From: Gonocerus acuteangulatus
Lineage: Eukaryota; Arthropoda; Insecta; Hemiptera; Coreidae
DNA length: 64,000 nt
NCBI GenBank assembly: GCA_946811695.1
Contig: OX328124.1
Coordinates: forward strand, 57,098,549 to 57,162,548
Direction of reading: 5' to 3'
Every line of letters starts with the position of its first letter. The first letter of the stretch is position 1. The notes below the pieces were generated by a model that saw only the letters and a list, made by a program, of their open reading frames with translations, made no database searches and had not been told where the DNA came from. Of the stretch, positions 45,914 through 55,791 are shown one piece after another. Both the position numbers and the translations under genes were made by a program.

Positions 45914-46489
45914 ACATACGGTGTCTGTTAGGGTGACAACAACAGCTACATCAGTTATTCTTTTTGATTAAGTAAGACTTTCTCTGAAATGTTTATTATT
46001 AAGAGAATTGAAATGGCAAAAAATTATATTTTTTATATAAAGGAAATATTTTATAATTTACAGAGTTATTAGATCAAATTATCGAATAAGATTAACAATT
46101 ACAGAAATAGAGACCAGGTACAAAAATGGCAGAGACAGTAAGACCGTAGATACGGTATGAAAAAACTAAAACTTCGAAAACATTACTCATCCTATTCGCC
46201 ATTCACAAACAATTTCTTAAATATAACATATACTACTAACATCTAATTACACAAAGTCCAACTAAAAAAGTACGACTCGCAGGAACTGCATCATTTTAGC
46301 GCGGTTCCGTTCTTATCCCTAGTCTCATTTGGAATGATTAGAATAGAAACAGTTATTATTTTGGTTCCACATTTCTTGAAAGGTCTTGATTTATGATGTT
46401 ACCTGGCTGGGTCGGCCAACCCTAGAAAGGCCCCGCTAGGCAGATGAAAAGCTATATCTTGGAAATCCATATTTCTAACATTAAATTGT

Positions 46490-47118
46490 TTCTGTTATTT
46501 TACTTAACCTGTTTTATTTTCAAATACATTATCCAACTATAAGCAATTAAAAAATAACAAGGAATAAAAACAGACAAAAAGAACAGTTCCAATAAGCGAA
46601 ATCAATTACTTTAAAGTTTTAAGCACTTATTTCTCCGATTGACATCGCCTAATCAAAACTTTCTTCAGAACCTTTTTTGTAGAGCATTTAGTAAGCTTTC
46701 TAATGGTAATCTTCCGTTTACCAAGATTCTAAACCTTTTTCGAGATTTTAAGGAAAATACACGAAGGGGGCCTAATAGAGATTCATACGGCATCTGAGAA
46801 TCACAAGATTCCGTAAAAACCAAATATTTTTTCTAATTATATCCTGTTTTATTGACAAATACATTTGACTGCTATAAGCAATTACAAAAATAACGAGCAG
46901 TGAAAAAAACTGCGGGAAACACACAAATAGATCCGTTTAAATAAACGAACTAACTAACTAAGTTTTAAGCACTTATTTCTCCTAATATGGCGATCCCATC
47001 AAAAATGTCTTCAACACATTTTTTCTAGAGAATTTAGTAAGCTTTCGAACTGTTACATTTCATTTTCCACGAATTCTAAACTGTTTTCAAGATATTAATG
47101 AAAGTATAGGAAGTTCCC
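46490..47118 (+). repeat. Tandem duplication, unit about 349 bp
   Basis: GTTTTAAGCACTTATTTCTCC occurs at 46614 and about 46963, and ATTTAGTAAGCTTTC at about 46686 and 47035. The units are diverged, so the duplication is old. Confidence 0.75.
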
Positions 47119-47559
47119 AAAACTTTTCACTGTCTGTTAATAAAATATTTTATTCTAACCCTTCCTTATCTCCAAACGTAACTAAAATTTCAACATATTA
47201 GTTCTGATGAAATTCAAACACGCAGAAAATGTTTTAACTGAATCCCATGATTTTAAGTACCCAAACCAAAAACGTTATTCAACAACTATTTTTCCAATTT
47301 TCTCGAAAATGGTTAAAGCTATCGCCCTAAAAATGGTTTAAATCGTTTTCCTAGGCCCAGAAGTCTATAAAACGAGTACTTGCAAGCATATGAAGTAAGC
47401 GGAACGATTTTTTTCGCGCGACATTCGCTCCAAAACCCATGTTTCTGGGGCGGATTCTGCTGGTTAACGAACTTGACATTTCAAATTAGACGAAAGATTT
47501 TTGTACCAAATTTCATCAAAATCGGACCATTCGTCTGGGATGCAGAGAGCGAACAGACA

Positions 47560-47560
<1 letters not shown>

Positions 47561-47655
<95 letters not shown>
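47561..47655. repeat. (TA)n microsatellite
   Basis: The microsatellite block of family B, ending in (CA)n. Confidence 0.95.
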
Positions 47656-48154
47656 AATTTGAACCACCGTCATTTTCGGTCTCTAGGGGTTCTAGTCGGC
47701 ACTTCGGATTGTTTCATGAGATCAACCTTATAAGCGGGGTTCCTCCCTATGAAGGGAGGGAGGAACCGCGCTAAAAGATAAGTTCGTCACACAGAATTTA
47801 CTGATATCCCTTTAAAACAATAAACAGGCTGGTTTTAGGGCTGTAGGACACTATTTAATACATACAAATGCGTTATAACATGACTCTGACTGTGTAACGT
47901 GAACGTGTAAATCTCACGCGTTCACACTACGATATTTTCGGGTTTCCGATTTCCGGTTACAAATGAATAAAAAGTTTAATGAAGAGAAAGTTTAATTTAA
48001 TAGTTAAATTAAATTTAATAAAACATTGAATAAAAGACAATTTTGGAATCTCACTAAAACATTTGTGAAATCGTAAATCGTATCTGTTAGAAACCTTAAC
48101 AAATGTCAAACAACATTGATTCTCACATAAATAAGAATATACATATATATATAT

Positions 48155-48290
48155 AGGGTGTCTACCGTTCGGTTGCACCAAACTCAAGGGTTGAATTCTA
48201 CGACTAATTTGCAACAAAAATTGTTCTATAATATTTTTTGTTTTCTCCGCTAGAAATCCCACTGTTTTGGCTTTGATTTTTTATTTTTTT
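48155..48290 (+). repeat. Fragment of a repeat starting AGGGTGTCTACCGTTC
   Basis: It matches the inverted complement of 52810-52976 (CGGTTGCACCAAACTCAAGG, ATTTTTTGTTTTCTCC). It starts next to a TA run. Confidence 0.65.
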
Positions 48291-48338
48291 ATTTTATTTT
48301 TTTATTTTTTTTTATTTTTTTTTTTTGCTTCGACTTTT

Positions 48339-48511
48339 TTCCATTACAACGGCTATAACTACTCTAATTATTCAACTAACAACGAATGTGTTTCATTTAA
48401 CCGAGCTTAGTCATATTCTATTAGGAAGATTGCATATTCTACTTTCCAACGGTATGTTCACCTTTGATGTAAGTTGAATAATTAGGGTAGTTATAGCCGT
48501 TGTAATGAAAA
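48339..48511. repeat. Foldback repeat
   Basis: CATTACAACGGCTATAACTA and CTCTAATTATTCAACT at the left are matched in inverse at the right (48468-48510), with about 85 bp between. It directly abuts the start of the family A copy 3 element. Confidence 0.75.
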
Positions 48512-48719
48512 TAAGTCCGTCACGCAGGAGCTGCATAACTAAGCACTTTCCTCAGAATTTGGGTAGTGTAGACTGCTTTCCAGAACAATTTGCTTAAAAT
48601 ATCCTACATAAATAAAATAAAAACATGAATAGTTCTCTTTTAATTTTGTAATGAGTAACTGATCAATTATTAATTTGCTTCCAGGGTTATGTTTACACAT
48701 GGTACCTACTACACTACGT

Positions 48720-48722
<3 letters not shown>

Positions 48723-48751
<29 letters not shown>

Positions 48752-48869
48752 GGCGCATCTACATCTTGGCCATTAGCGCCGGGCTATCTATAGGTTGCCG
48801 CCCTTTTATAATGCCAACAGCACGTGGTCGGTCACCCATTCAGGTACTGACCACGCCCGACCTTGGTAA
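48723..48869 (-). repeat. 5'-truncated 5S-derived SINE, minus strand
   Basis: A T-run is followed by the complement of the shared tail and of the 5S 3' part (GTGCTGTTGGC, ACCACGTG). TACGTAAT flanks both ends (48715-48722 and 48870-48877); the other family A copies show a single site here. Confidence 0.9.
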
Positions 48870-49581
48870 TACGTAATAAATACAAAAAACCTCATATTAT
48901 GTATTTTGATCAAACGCAGGAACAGGATACAGTCACTCTAGTGGTAGAAAGCGCTCCTTGCGGCGGCTTTGTGAACCTACGTCTGGCGGGCTTTTCTATT
49001 GAAATATATTACAAATTAAACCCCCGCTTTCCGATTGACCGATTCAGCTCATTTTTACAACACTTCTTTCTCATGAGTTACCCACGACGTATACCGCGTT
49101 TCGTTACAATACAGCAGAAATTACGACCGGTATGAGATATGTATATGTATATTAGGAATTTGGGTCCGGAGCAAACCCCTCCTTCTAATGAACCGATTTA
49201 GTTTATATTTACAACACATATTTACCTGCAGATTACCACTACGAATACCGAGTTTCGTCGAAATATACCAAAAATCACGGCTGGTAGTGGCGAATTGGTA
49301 TTATGGGTCCGGAGTAAACCCCCCCTTCTAATGAACCGATTTAGTTCATTTTTATATCTCCCTTTGTCTCTATATTACCACTACGAATACCAAGTTTCGG
49401 TGAAATATAACAAATATTACGGCTGACATAGTCAAATTAGTGTTTTGGGTTCGGGGTAAACCCCCCCTTCCGGTGGACCGACTTTGGTGGTTAACGAACT
49501 CGTTCAATCGTTTGCTAATTGAATGCTATATACCAAGTTTCGTGACGAAAAAACAAAAACTCTGGCCGCTATCGTGTTAAC

Positions 49582-49593
49582 AGACATATATAC

Positions 49594-49652
<59 letters not shown>
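49582..49652. repeat. (TA)n microsatellite, left part
   Basis: The microsatellite of family A copy 3, on the left side of the Penelope insertion. Confidence 0.95.
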
Positions 49653-49655
<3 letters not shown>

Positions 49656-49774
49656 TCTTGTGAAAGATGGCCCGATATATATTTTTTTCACTTTTTCTTG
49701 TTTGTTTTTCTCGCAGGGGGTCGATAAAGCAGTACACTCTTTATTCACATTAACCGCTTTATTTGTTATGTTTC

Positions 49775-49814
49775 GCCCGACATGTTTCGTGCCTTTTCGC
49801 ACGTCTTCAGGGGC
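49775..49814 (-). ncRNA. Hammerhead-like motif, left Penelope arm
   Basis: On the minus strand: GCCC, CTGAAGA, one C, stem GTGC/GCAC around GAAAAG, GAAA, CATGT, C, GGGC. GCCC and GGGC can form stem I. The base after CTGAAGA is unpaired, which differs from a textbook hammerhead. Confidence 0.5.
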
Positions 49815-50085
49815 TTTCCTATGTAACAATATTTTTTTGTAAATCCTAAACTTTAAATTGTTTACACTAATATACATATCCTGTCCCTAAATAATTTACA
49901 TTTCAACATATAATTTTTAAACTTAATCTTAATCCTACCTTATCAAGAAGTCCTCTCGTCATGTTGTCTAGCTTGAGTCAGGCGTATTACTGAAAAATCA
50001 TCTGTGGTAATTAATATGGCTGTTAGTATCGATTCTTTAGCTATTTTCATGGTATCGATTATTGGTGAAATTTGTTTTGTGAGGT

Positions 50086-50664
50086 TTAATTTATTATACT
50101 ATGGAAAATTTGGTGCACATTCTTTAAATCTGTTTTTTTATTTATAGCAGTGTTGGAATTTTTAATTATGTAAATATTTTCTTTGATTTTTCTTTTTAAA
50201 GTGTTCCTCTCTTTATTTAAAATGTGAACGTCCTTAAAGTTAAAGTTATGTTTTAAAGTTAGTGCGTGTTCTGTCAATGTTGTCCTGTTTTCGTTTGTGT
50301 CTATGCTTTTTGCGTGTTGCACAATTCTCTTTTGCAATAGCTGTGCCGATTCCCCAATGTAGCATGCGTTGCAATCGTTACATCGAATTTTGTATATATT
50401 GTTCTTTGTACTTGTTGGTTTAATTTTATCTTTAATATTGCTAAAACTATTTTCTATTTTGTTCCCATATTTCCAACTTATTTTCCCTACGTCTTTACAT
50501 ATTTGTTTAAGTCTATTGGCTATTGAAGGATGGTAATGAAAAGTAAAAAATCGATTTATTTCATTCACATCTTTGTCATTTTCTTCTGTTAAAACCTGTT
50601 TTCTCTTTTGTAAAAATAAATGCTCATTCAAAGCTATTTGCTTATTTAAATTCGTATTTTTCAT
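50086..50664 (-). CDS. GIY-YIG endonuclease domain protein of a Penelope-like element
   Basis: A 192-codon open frame in the left arm. Residues 1-85 are basic and linker-like (with YHPSIANRLKQI and WKYGNKIENS as in Penelope-like proteins). From about residue 88 comes a GIY-YIG nuclease: NIYKI (Y91), CYIGES (Y102), R113 in the following helix, and a Glu at 152 or 162 as metal ligand. C95 and C98, with H133 and H139, form the CCHH zinc-binding pattern typical of Penelope-like endonucleases. The usual glycine of GIY is Asn here. The nuclease nicks target DNA for target-primed reverse transcription in this family. It is the intact arm; the start codon lies within what may once have been a longer frame. 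Confidence 0.8.
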   Translation of the reverse strand: MKNTNLNKQIALNEHLFLQKRKQVLTEENDKDVNEINRFFTFHYHPSIANRLKQICKDVGKISWKYGNKIENSFSNIKDKIKPTSTKNNIYKIRCNDCNACYIGESAQLLQKRIVQHAKSIDTNENRTTLTEHALTLKHNFNFKDVHILNKERNTLKRKIKENIYIIKNSNTAINKKTDLKNVHQIFHSIIN

Positions 50665-50834
50665 AAAGAATTTTTGAATACATGTCTGTAATAACTTTCG
50701 AATATTTTCTTTTCCTTTTGCATTCTATGTCACAAATATGAATTTAAACCTGAAATTTTTAGCATATCTGACGACTTTTTTAATGACATAGAATGCAAAA
50801 GGAAAAGAAAATATTCGGATACTATCACAGATCA

Positions 50835-51476
50835 ATGCCACCTAAAAAAATTAAATTAGTTTCAGGTTTGCTTAATAAGGATACTGAAAATAAAAACAAG
50901 CGCAAACGAGATCAAAACGATAAACCTCCCGAATCACAGAACAATTAAAAAAAGCGAAAGTTATTACAGACATGTATTCAAAAATTCTTCATGAAAAATA
51001 CGAATTTAAATAAGCAAATAGCTTTGAATGAGCATTTATTTTTACAAAAGAGAAAACAGGTTTTAACAGAAGAAAATGACAAAGATGTGAATGAAATAAA
51101 TCGATTTTTTACTTTTCATTACCATCCTTCAATAGCCAATAGACTTAAACAAATATGTAAAGACGTAGGGAAAATAAGTTGGAAATATGGGAACAAAATA
51201 GAAAATAGTTTTAGCAATATTAAAGATAAAATTAAACCAACAAGTACAAAGAACAATATATACAAAATTCGATGTAACGATTGCAACGCATGCTACATTG
51301 GGGAATCGGCACAGCTATTGCAAAAGAGAATTGTGCAACACGCAAAAAGCATAGACACAAACGAAAACAGGACAACATTGACAGAACACGCACTAACTTT
51401 AAAACATAACTTTAACTTTAAGGACGTTCACATTTTAAATAAAGAGAGGAACACTTTAAAAAGAAAAATCAAATAA
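50835..51476 (+). pseudogene. GIY-YIG protein, right Penelope arm, with stops
   Basis: The same protein as the left arm, extended upstream: an in-frame ATG at 50835 opens MPPKKIKLVSGLLNK and a Lys/Arg-rich segment. An in-frame TAA at 50946 interrupts it before the shared part (from 50991). A second stop at 51474 cuts the last 31 residues, where the left arm has a sense codon. The upstream extension is missing from the left arm, so it is unclear whether the ancestral protein began here or was part of a longer reverse transcriptase frame. Confidence 0.75.
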
Positions 51477-51840
51477 AATATTTACATAATTAAAAATTCC
51501 AACACTGCTATAAATAAAAAAACAGATTTAAAGAATGTGCACCAAATTTTCCATAGTATAATAAATTAAACCTCACAAAACAAATTTCACCAATAATCGA
51601 TACCATGAAAATAGCTAAAGAATCGATACAAACAGCCATATTAATTACCACAGATGATTTTTCAGTACTACGCCTGACTCAAGCTAGACAACATGACGAG
51701 AGGACTTCTTGATAAGGTAGGATTAAGATTAAGTTTAAAAATTATATGTTGAAATGTAAATTATTTAGGGACAGGTTATGTATATTAGTGTAAACAATTT
51801 AAAGTTTAGGATTTACAAAAAAATATTGTTACATAGGAAA

Positions 51841-51880
51841 GCCCCTGAAGAGGTGCGAAAAGGCACGAAACATGTCGGGC
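51841..51880 (+). ncRNA. Hammerhead-like ribozyme motif, right Penelope arm
   Basis: Order: GCCC (51841-51844), CTGAAGA (51845-51851), G, stem GTGC (51853-51856) with GCAC (51863-51866), GAAA (51867-51870), CATGT, C (51876), GGGC (51877-51880). Stem I is GCCC/GGGC, stem III is very short, and cleavage would follow C51876. Minimal hammerheads with tiny stem III are known from Penelope-like elements. The extra unpaired base at the foot of stem II is not canonical, so activity is uncertain. Confidence 0.55.
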
Positions 51881-51966
51881 GAAACATAACAAATAAAGCG
51901 GTTAATGTGAATAAAGAGTGTACTGCTTTATCGACCCCCTGCCAGAAAAACAAACAAGAAAAAGTG

Positions 51967-51969
<3 letters not shown>

Positions 51970-52026
<57 letters not shown>

Positions 52027-52031
52027 ATATG
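51970..52031. repeat. (TA)n microsatellite, right part
   Basis: The microsatellite of family A copy 3, on the right side of the Penelope insertion. Confidence 0.95.
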
Positions 52032-52207
52032 CATATATATAAATTTTAACGGGGGTCATTTTCGGTGTCTACTAGGTAGGATCGACAAAGATTTGAAGAA
52101 ATTTTTTTAAAAATTCCGTCATGAGTCCAACCTCAATAGCTACTTTCCTTCGGATGTATGCTCCGTCATGAGTCCAACCTCAATAGCTACTTTCCTTCGG
52201 AGGTATG

Positions 52208-52800
52208 CTATACACGACTTACTTGCCGAAAATAGTCCACATATTAACACCATACTAACTCACTTAAAGATAATTAACCTATATTCAAAAATCTAGCCCT
52301 ATCTCCAATTTACTTCCTAAAGTTAATTTAAAATAATGAAATTATTTATATTTATTTTTATATTTATATTTATTTATAAAATTATTTACATTTTTAAGAA
52401 ATATATGTATTTTTTTTTTTTTTTAATTACTAATTGGCAAATTTTGCTTGTAATAGCCTTCCTCCTCTGAGGAGTCCACACATCCCTGGGAGACAGCCCG
52501 AACGGGAAGCGAATTAAGCTAATTAACCTACATTTAAAAATAAAGCCCTATCTCCAATATAATGTTACCTCTTCTACCCCCCCCCCCCACTTTTTTTTTC
52601 TTTCTTTCTTTTTCTCCCTCTTCACACTCTATTTAATATCTATTATATTAGCTCACTAATGTACTAGCTATACTCATAAAATGTACTGATTTGTTATATA
52701 CACAATGTGCAAAAAGTATTTTGTAATATCTTGATGTATGTTAAAGAGCAAGTCGCCAAAAGTTGCGAAACTCTTAATAAATAAACATCAAATATCAATC
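52208..52800. other. No gene recognised
   Basis: Contains a T-run (52411-52424) and a C-run followed by T/C-rich sequence (52579-52620). Nothing assignable. Confidence 0.4.
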
Positions 52801-52976
52801 CTTCGGAGGAAAGTGCTAAAAGTCGAAGCCACAAACAAAATTTTTAAAGCCAAAAAAGTGGGATTTCTATTGGAGAAAACAAAAAATGTTATAGAACATT
52901 TTTTGTTGCAAATTAGTCGTAGAATTGAACCCTTAAGTTTAGTGCAACAGAACGGTAGACAACCTGTATATATATT
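52801..52976 (-). repeat. Repeat fragment, inverse of 48155-48290
   Basis: It ends TAGACAACCTG on the plus strand, the complement of the terminus at 48155. Its left edge carries the DINE-like end CCTTCGGAGGAAAGTGCTAA. Confidence 0.65.
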
Positions 52977-53300
52977 TGTATATACGTTTGTGTGTGTGTG
53001 TAAGTGTGACAAAACCGAGATTTTGTTATTTATACCATTTAAGACTGAAAGTAGTTGAACTATACATTCCTACTCATTTATTGTATTACAAAATACTTAC
53101 TCGTATATTGTAGTACAACGTTTGACAATATTAGACTAACGAATGAATTATTGTAATATTGTATTTTTGTATAATAAGATGTATAACGAATTGATGTATA
53201 TGTATAATTCCATTTGTACATTTCGATCTACATATGCAAAAATGTATTTAGACATATATGTAATAATTTGTTTTGAGCGAATAGCTTAAGTTGCGGATGC

Positions 53301-53308
<8 letters not shown>

Positions 53309-53369
<61 letters not shown>
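53309..53369. repeat. (TA)n microsatellite
   Basis: About 60 bp of TA. Confidence 0.95.
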
Positions 53370-53370
<1 letters not shown>

Positions 53371-54510
53371 TTATTTGTCAATTATCCAATACATAAAGTA
53401 TTTTTTATAATTCGTTTGTTCATGAATTAAAGTCATGATTTATCAATAGGAAACAAAAGCCCATTGGCCAAACCCTATTAGCATGAAATGTTAACAGATG
53501 TTTACATCTTGTTTTTGTGTGACTATTTACAATATTTACATTTATAATATTTACATTTTACAATAGATCTCTTGGCCATTTGCGCTTAAGGCGGCGGTGA
53601 GGGTTACCGGGAATGGAGGCCGAAGATAAGTTATTGATTAGGGGATTAATTCTTACATAAAAAGAATATTTTATTTCCTAAAATTCCGTATAATTTTTTT
53701 TCATTGATAAAATTTCGAAATGAAAGATTTGTGCCTGGTTAAAGAGTATAAATCCAAAGAGGATGAGCCAATAGGACGCCTTGGAGTGGAATCTATATAC
53801 ATATTGAGGAGCCAATAAGAGCGAGTGGGTTTCTCCACATATTCCTCCCCTCACAGCAACGGTGCACCTCAATCCGTTTTCACCATATTTCTTCCTTCAA
53901 GCTTAATATACCAACAGAACAAAAATAAATTATCTTCTTTATTTCCGCCGTGTTATTGAATTTAACTGAATATAGGATTGCTTAACCTAAGATTATTTAA
54001 GAATATACACAAGGATATCTTCACGTATTGCCTCATGTCCTGTAAAGTTCCTAGGGAGCCAACTGTGTTATATAATAATCCCATTCCTAAGGAAAAAATA
54101 AATTTTCCTCTAGCACAGCACGATATAATATCAAATATTTATGTATATTATAAATGCTTGTTGCTCATTTTCGCGTGATGAAGAACTTTAAATAGCATTC
54201 AAAACTAATATGAGAAATAACCCAAGTAAAGCTATATTTATTTCATAACTATGTAAATAAATGATTCGCTAACAGAATAATTGATTACCACATGTAGATT
54301 ATTTCATATTTCGGTATAAATCGGCTCATTTCATATTTCGGATTTACATATAACTCAAAACATAGATGAATACAAGAAAATTACCAAAATTAAATTAATT
54401 TAACAAATCTGAAAAAAATTAAATCTCTTTACCAAAATCTTTTGTCTGAATGAAGGAATTAAACACGGCTTTGTTCTACTGGACTCACAGAGGCGAAAGA
54501 AGCCGAATAA
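53370..54510. other. Unassigned; two CCAAT-like boxes near 53765 and 53810
   Basis: The less AT-rich block 53570-53870 holds GAGCCAATAGG and GAGCCAATAAG about 45 bp apart. This might be promoter-like, but no exon nearby supports it. The rest is AT-rich without features. Confidence 0.25.
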
Positions 54511-55221
54511 ATAAAGTGTCTCCCAAAAGTAATCGGAAAAATCAAATTTATAAATTATGCTTGTAATTACTTATCAAAACTGCTATCTTTTCATTATCAG
54601 AATTATCAGTTTTTCCTAATTCTAAGCCTTTGTTTGGACGTTATCGTCCCCTAGTCAGTTCTAGCCCTAACGTATCCCACATAACCGTGAGCAAGCGATC
54701 GCATAGACAATCGACGATTAATACATGTTCGTTTGTGGACTTTATGCGGGAAAAGGGCTGTAAATTTTAAAACAATATACTTTGAACCACCATTATTTTC
54801 GTGATCTATTGGTTTTGGAACGAGAAAATGTTTATTTGGCACTTCCGGATTGCATTAATCCTATTTCGATGGCGTCGCGCATCAATAAAAATAAATAAAA
54901 CGGAGAGCAGATTGGAAAGTGAAGAGGAAACAGGGCGTTCTAAACTCTTGTTGGAAAGGAATGAAAGAAGAATTAGACGATAACTTCGCCAGGATCTCTT
55001 TATGAATTCTCCTACCATACAAACAGACCTTTATCAAGAAACTTGAACGATAGTAAGCCCAGAAACAGGAAGGAGGGATCTCGGGAAAAACAATTTTAAT
55101 ATTAGGGTAGGTTAGAAAAACCCGTTTTTAACTTTAGTTAATTAAAAATGCCTAATACCCATTGGGATAATGTTATGTTCTCAGACCAAACAAGTTCAAA
55201 TAAACCGGCATCGGTGGAATA

Positions 55222-55791
55222 TCAGGCTCTACCGTATGAAATGTCAGTTTTGGACTTGCCGATTTCCTTCAAATGTCTTGAAACTGTCGTGGCTCCTCCT
55301 TGTTCTGACTCTTTGTTCTTTGGCTTATTCCCTAGTGCTTTTTTAGGGGCAAGCTTCAACCCTTTCTTTCAGGTGGTCATTGTCAAGCTTGGTTTCTGGC
55401 CTTCCTCGCTTCTCGTTGTCAAGGTCAAAATTTCCACTTCGAAACCTGGAAAACCACCGGTAAACAGTTTGTTCATTCACCGTTCCCTCCCCGAACGCCG
55501 TGTTAATGTTCATACACGCCTCAGCAGCGCTGTGATCGAGCTTAAATTCATAACGAAAAATAATACGGATTTCTGTTGAAGTCATAATTTAAGTTTTATT
55601 TCTTTCTCAGAGGATCGTTCTCACAACACAGTACGCAAGTTACTGATTAAATAATAGGAATAAAAGAGCTTTAATTCTATATGAATAACAACGATAATGA
55701 AAGTGTATATGTTTGTAAATAATGAAATAAAAAAGGGAAATAATTAAATCGCAAAGTAAACAAAACTGCCATTTCATATGGTACAGCCTGA
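55222..55791 (-). mobile_element. Internally deleted mariner nested in Tc1
   Basis: Inverted ends TCAGGCTSTACCRTATGAAA lie at 55222 and 55791, both next to TA (55220-55221 and 55792-55793). Tc1 coding sequence is continuous across the insertion. At 570 bp it is less than half of a full mariner. Confidence 0.85.
55343..55585 (-). pseudogene. Mariner transposase N-terminal HTH fragment
   Basis: The frame contains IRIIFRYEFKLDHSAAEACM, NINTAFGEGTVNEQTVYRWF and SRFRSGNFDLDNEKRGRP, the first helix-turn-helix of mariner transposases. A shifted frame further on reads TTVSRHLKEIGK from the second helix-turn-helix. The DDD catalytic domain is deleted. Confidence 0.85.

Larger units (their letters stand above)
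46265..47780 (+). mobile_element. DINE-1/Helentron-like element (family B)
   Basis: TTTTAGCGCGGTTCC near the 5' end (46294-46308) is matched by its exact inverse GGAACCGCGCTAAAA near the 3' end (47762-47776). The 3' part has the (TA)n block, TCGGCACTTCGGATT and the hairpin TCCTCCCTATGAAGGGAGGG. Two direct tandem units of about 349 bp lie inside. The layout is the same as in family A although the sequences differ. The class is inferred. Confidence 0.7.
49687..51968. mobile_element. Inverted dimer of a Penelope-like element
   Basis: Left arm 49687-50733 (minus) and right arm 50783-51968 (plus) are inverted copies, nearly identical by eye, around a 49-bp spacer. Each arm carries a GIY-YIG coding region and an outer tail with a hammerhead-like motif and AATAAAGCGG. 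The right arm holds about 140 bp (about 50816-50955) missing from the left, with a short CG microhomology at the gap. Reverse transcriptase sequence is absent from both arms. The structure sits inside a (TA)n tract. The few differences suggest a recent event. Confidence 0.9.
48511..52207 (+). mobile_element. DINE-1/Helentron-like element (family A, copy 3), interrupted
   Basis: The 5' end (48511), tandem units (near 49190 and 49333) and TGGCCGCTATCGTGTTAACA precede (TA)n at 49582. The 3' part resumes at about 52032 with TTTTAACGGGGGTCATTTTC and ends with the CTTTCCTTCGG hairpin, which is partly duplicated (52110-52207). It is split by a 5S-derived SINE (48723-48869) and by a 2.3 kb Penelope palindrome inside the (TA)n block. 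Confidence 0.75.

Noticed and set aside
53760..53820. Paired CCAAT boxes as a promoter
   Set aside because: No TATA-like element in suitable position and no exon downstream could be supported; left as an unassigned note.
55148..55579. 143-codon plus-strand open frame
   Set aside because: Its first codons are Tc1 transposase, but most of the rest is the antisense of the nested mariner; it is not a gene in itself.
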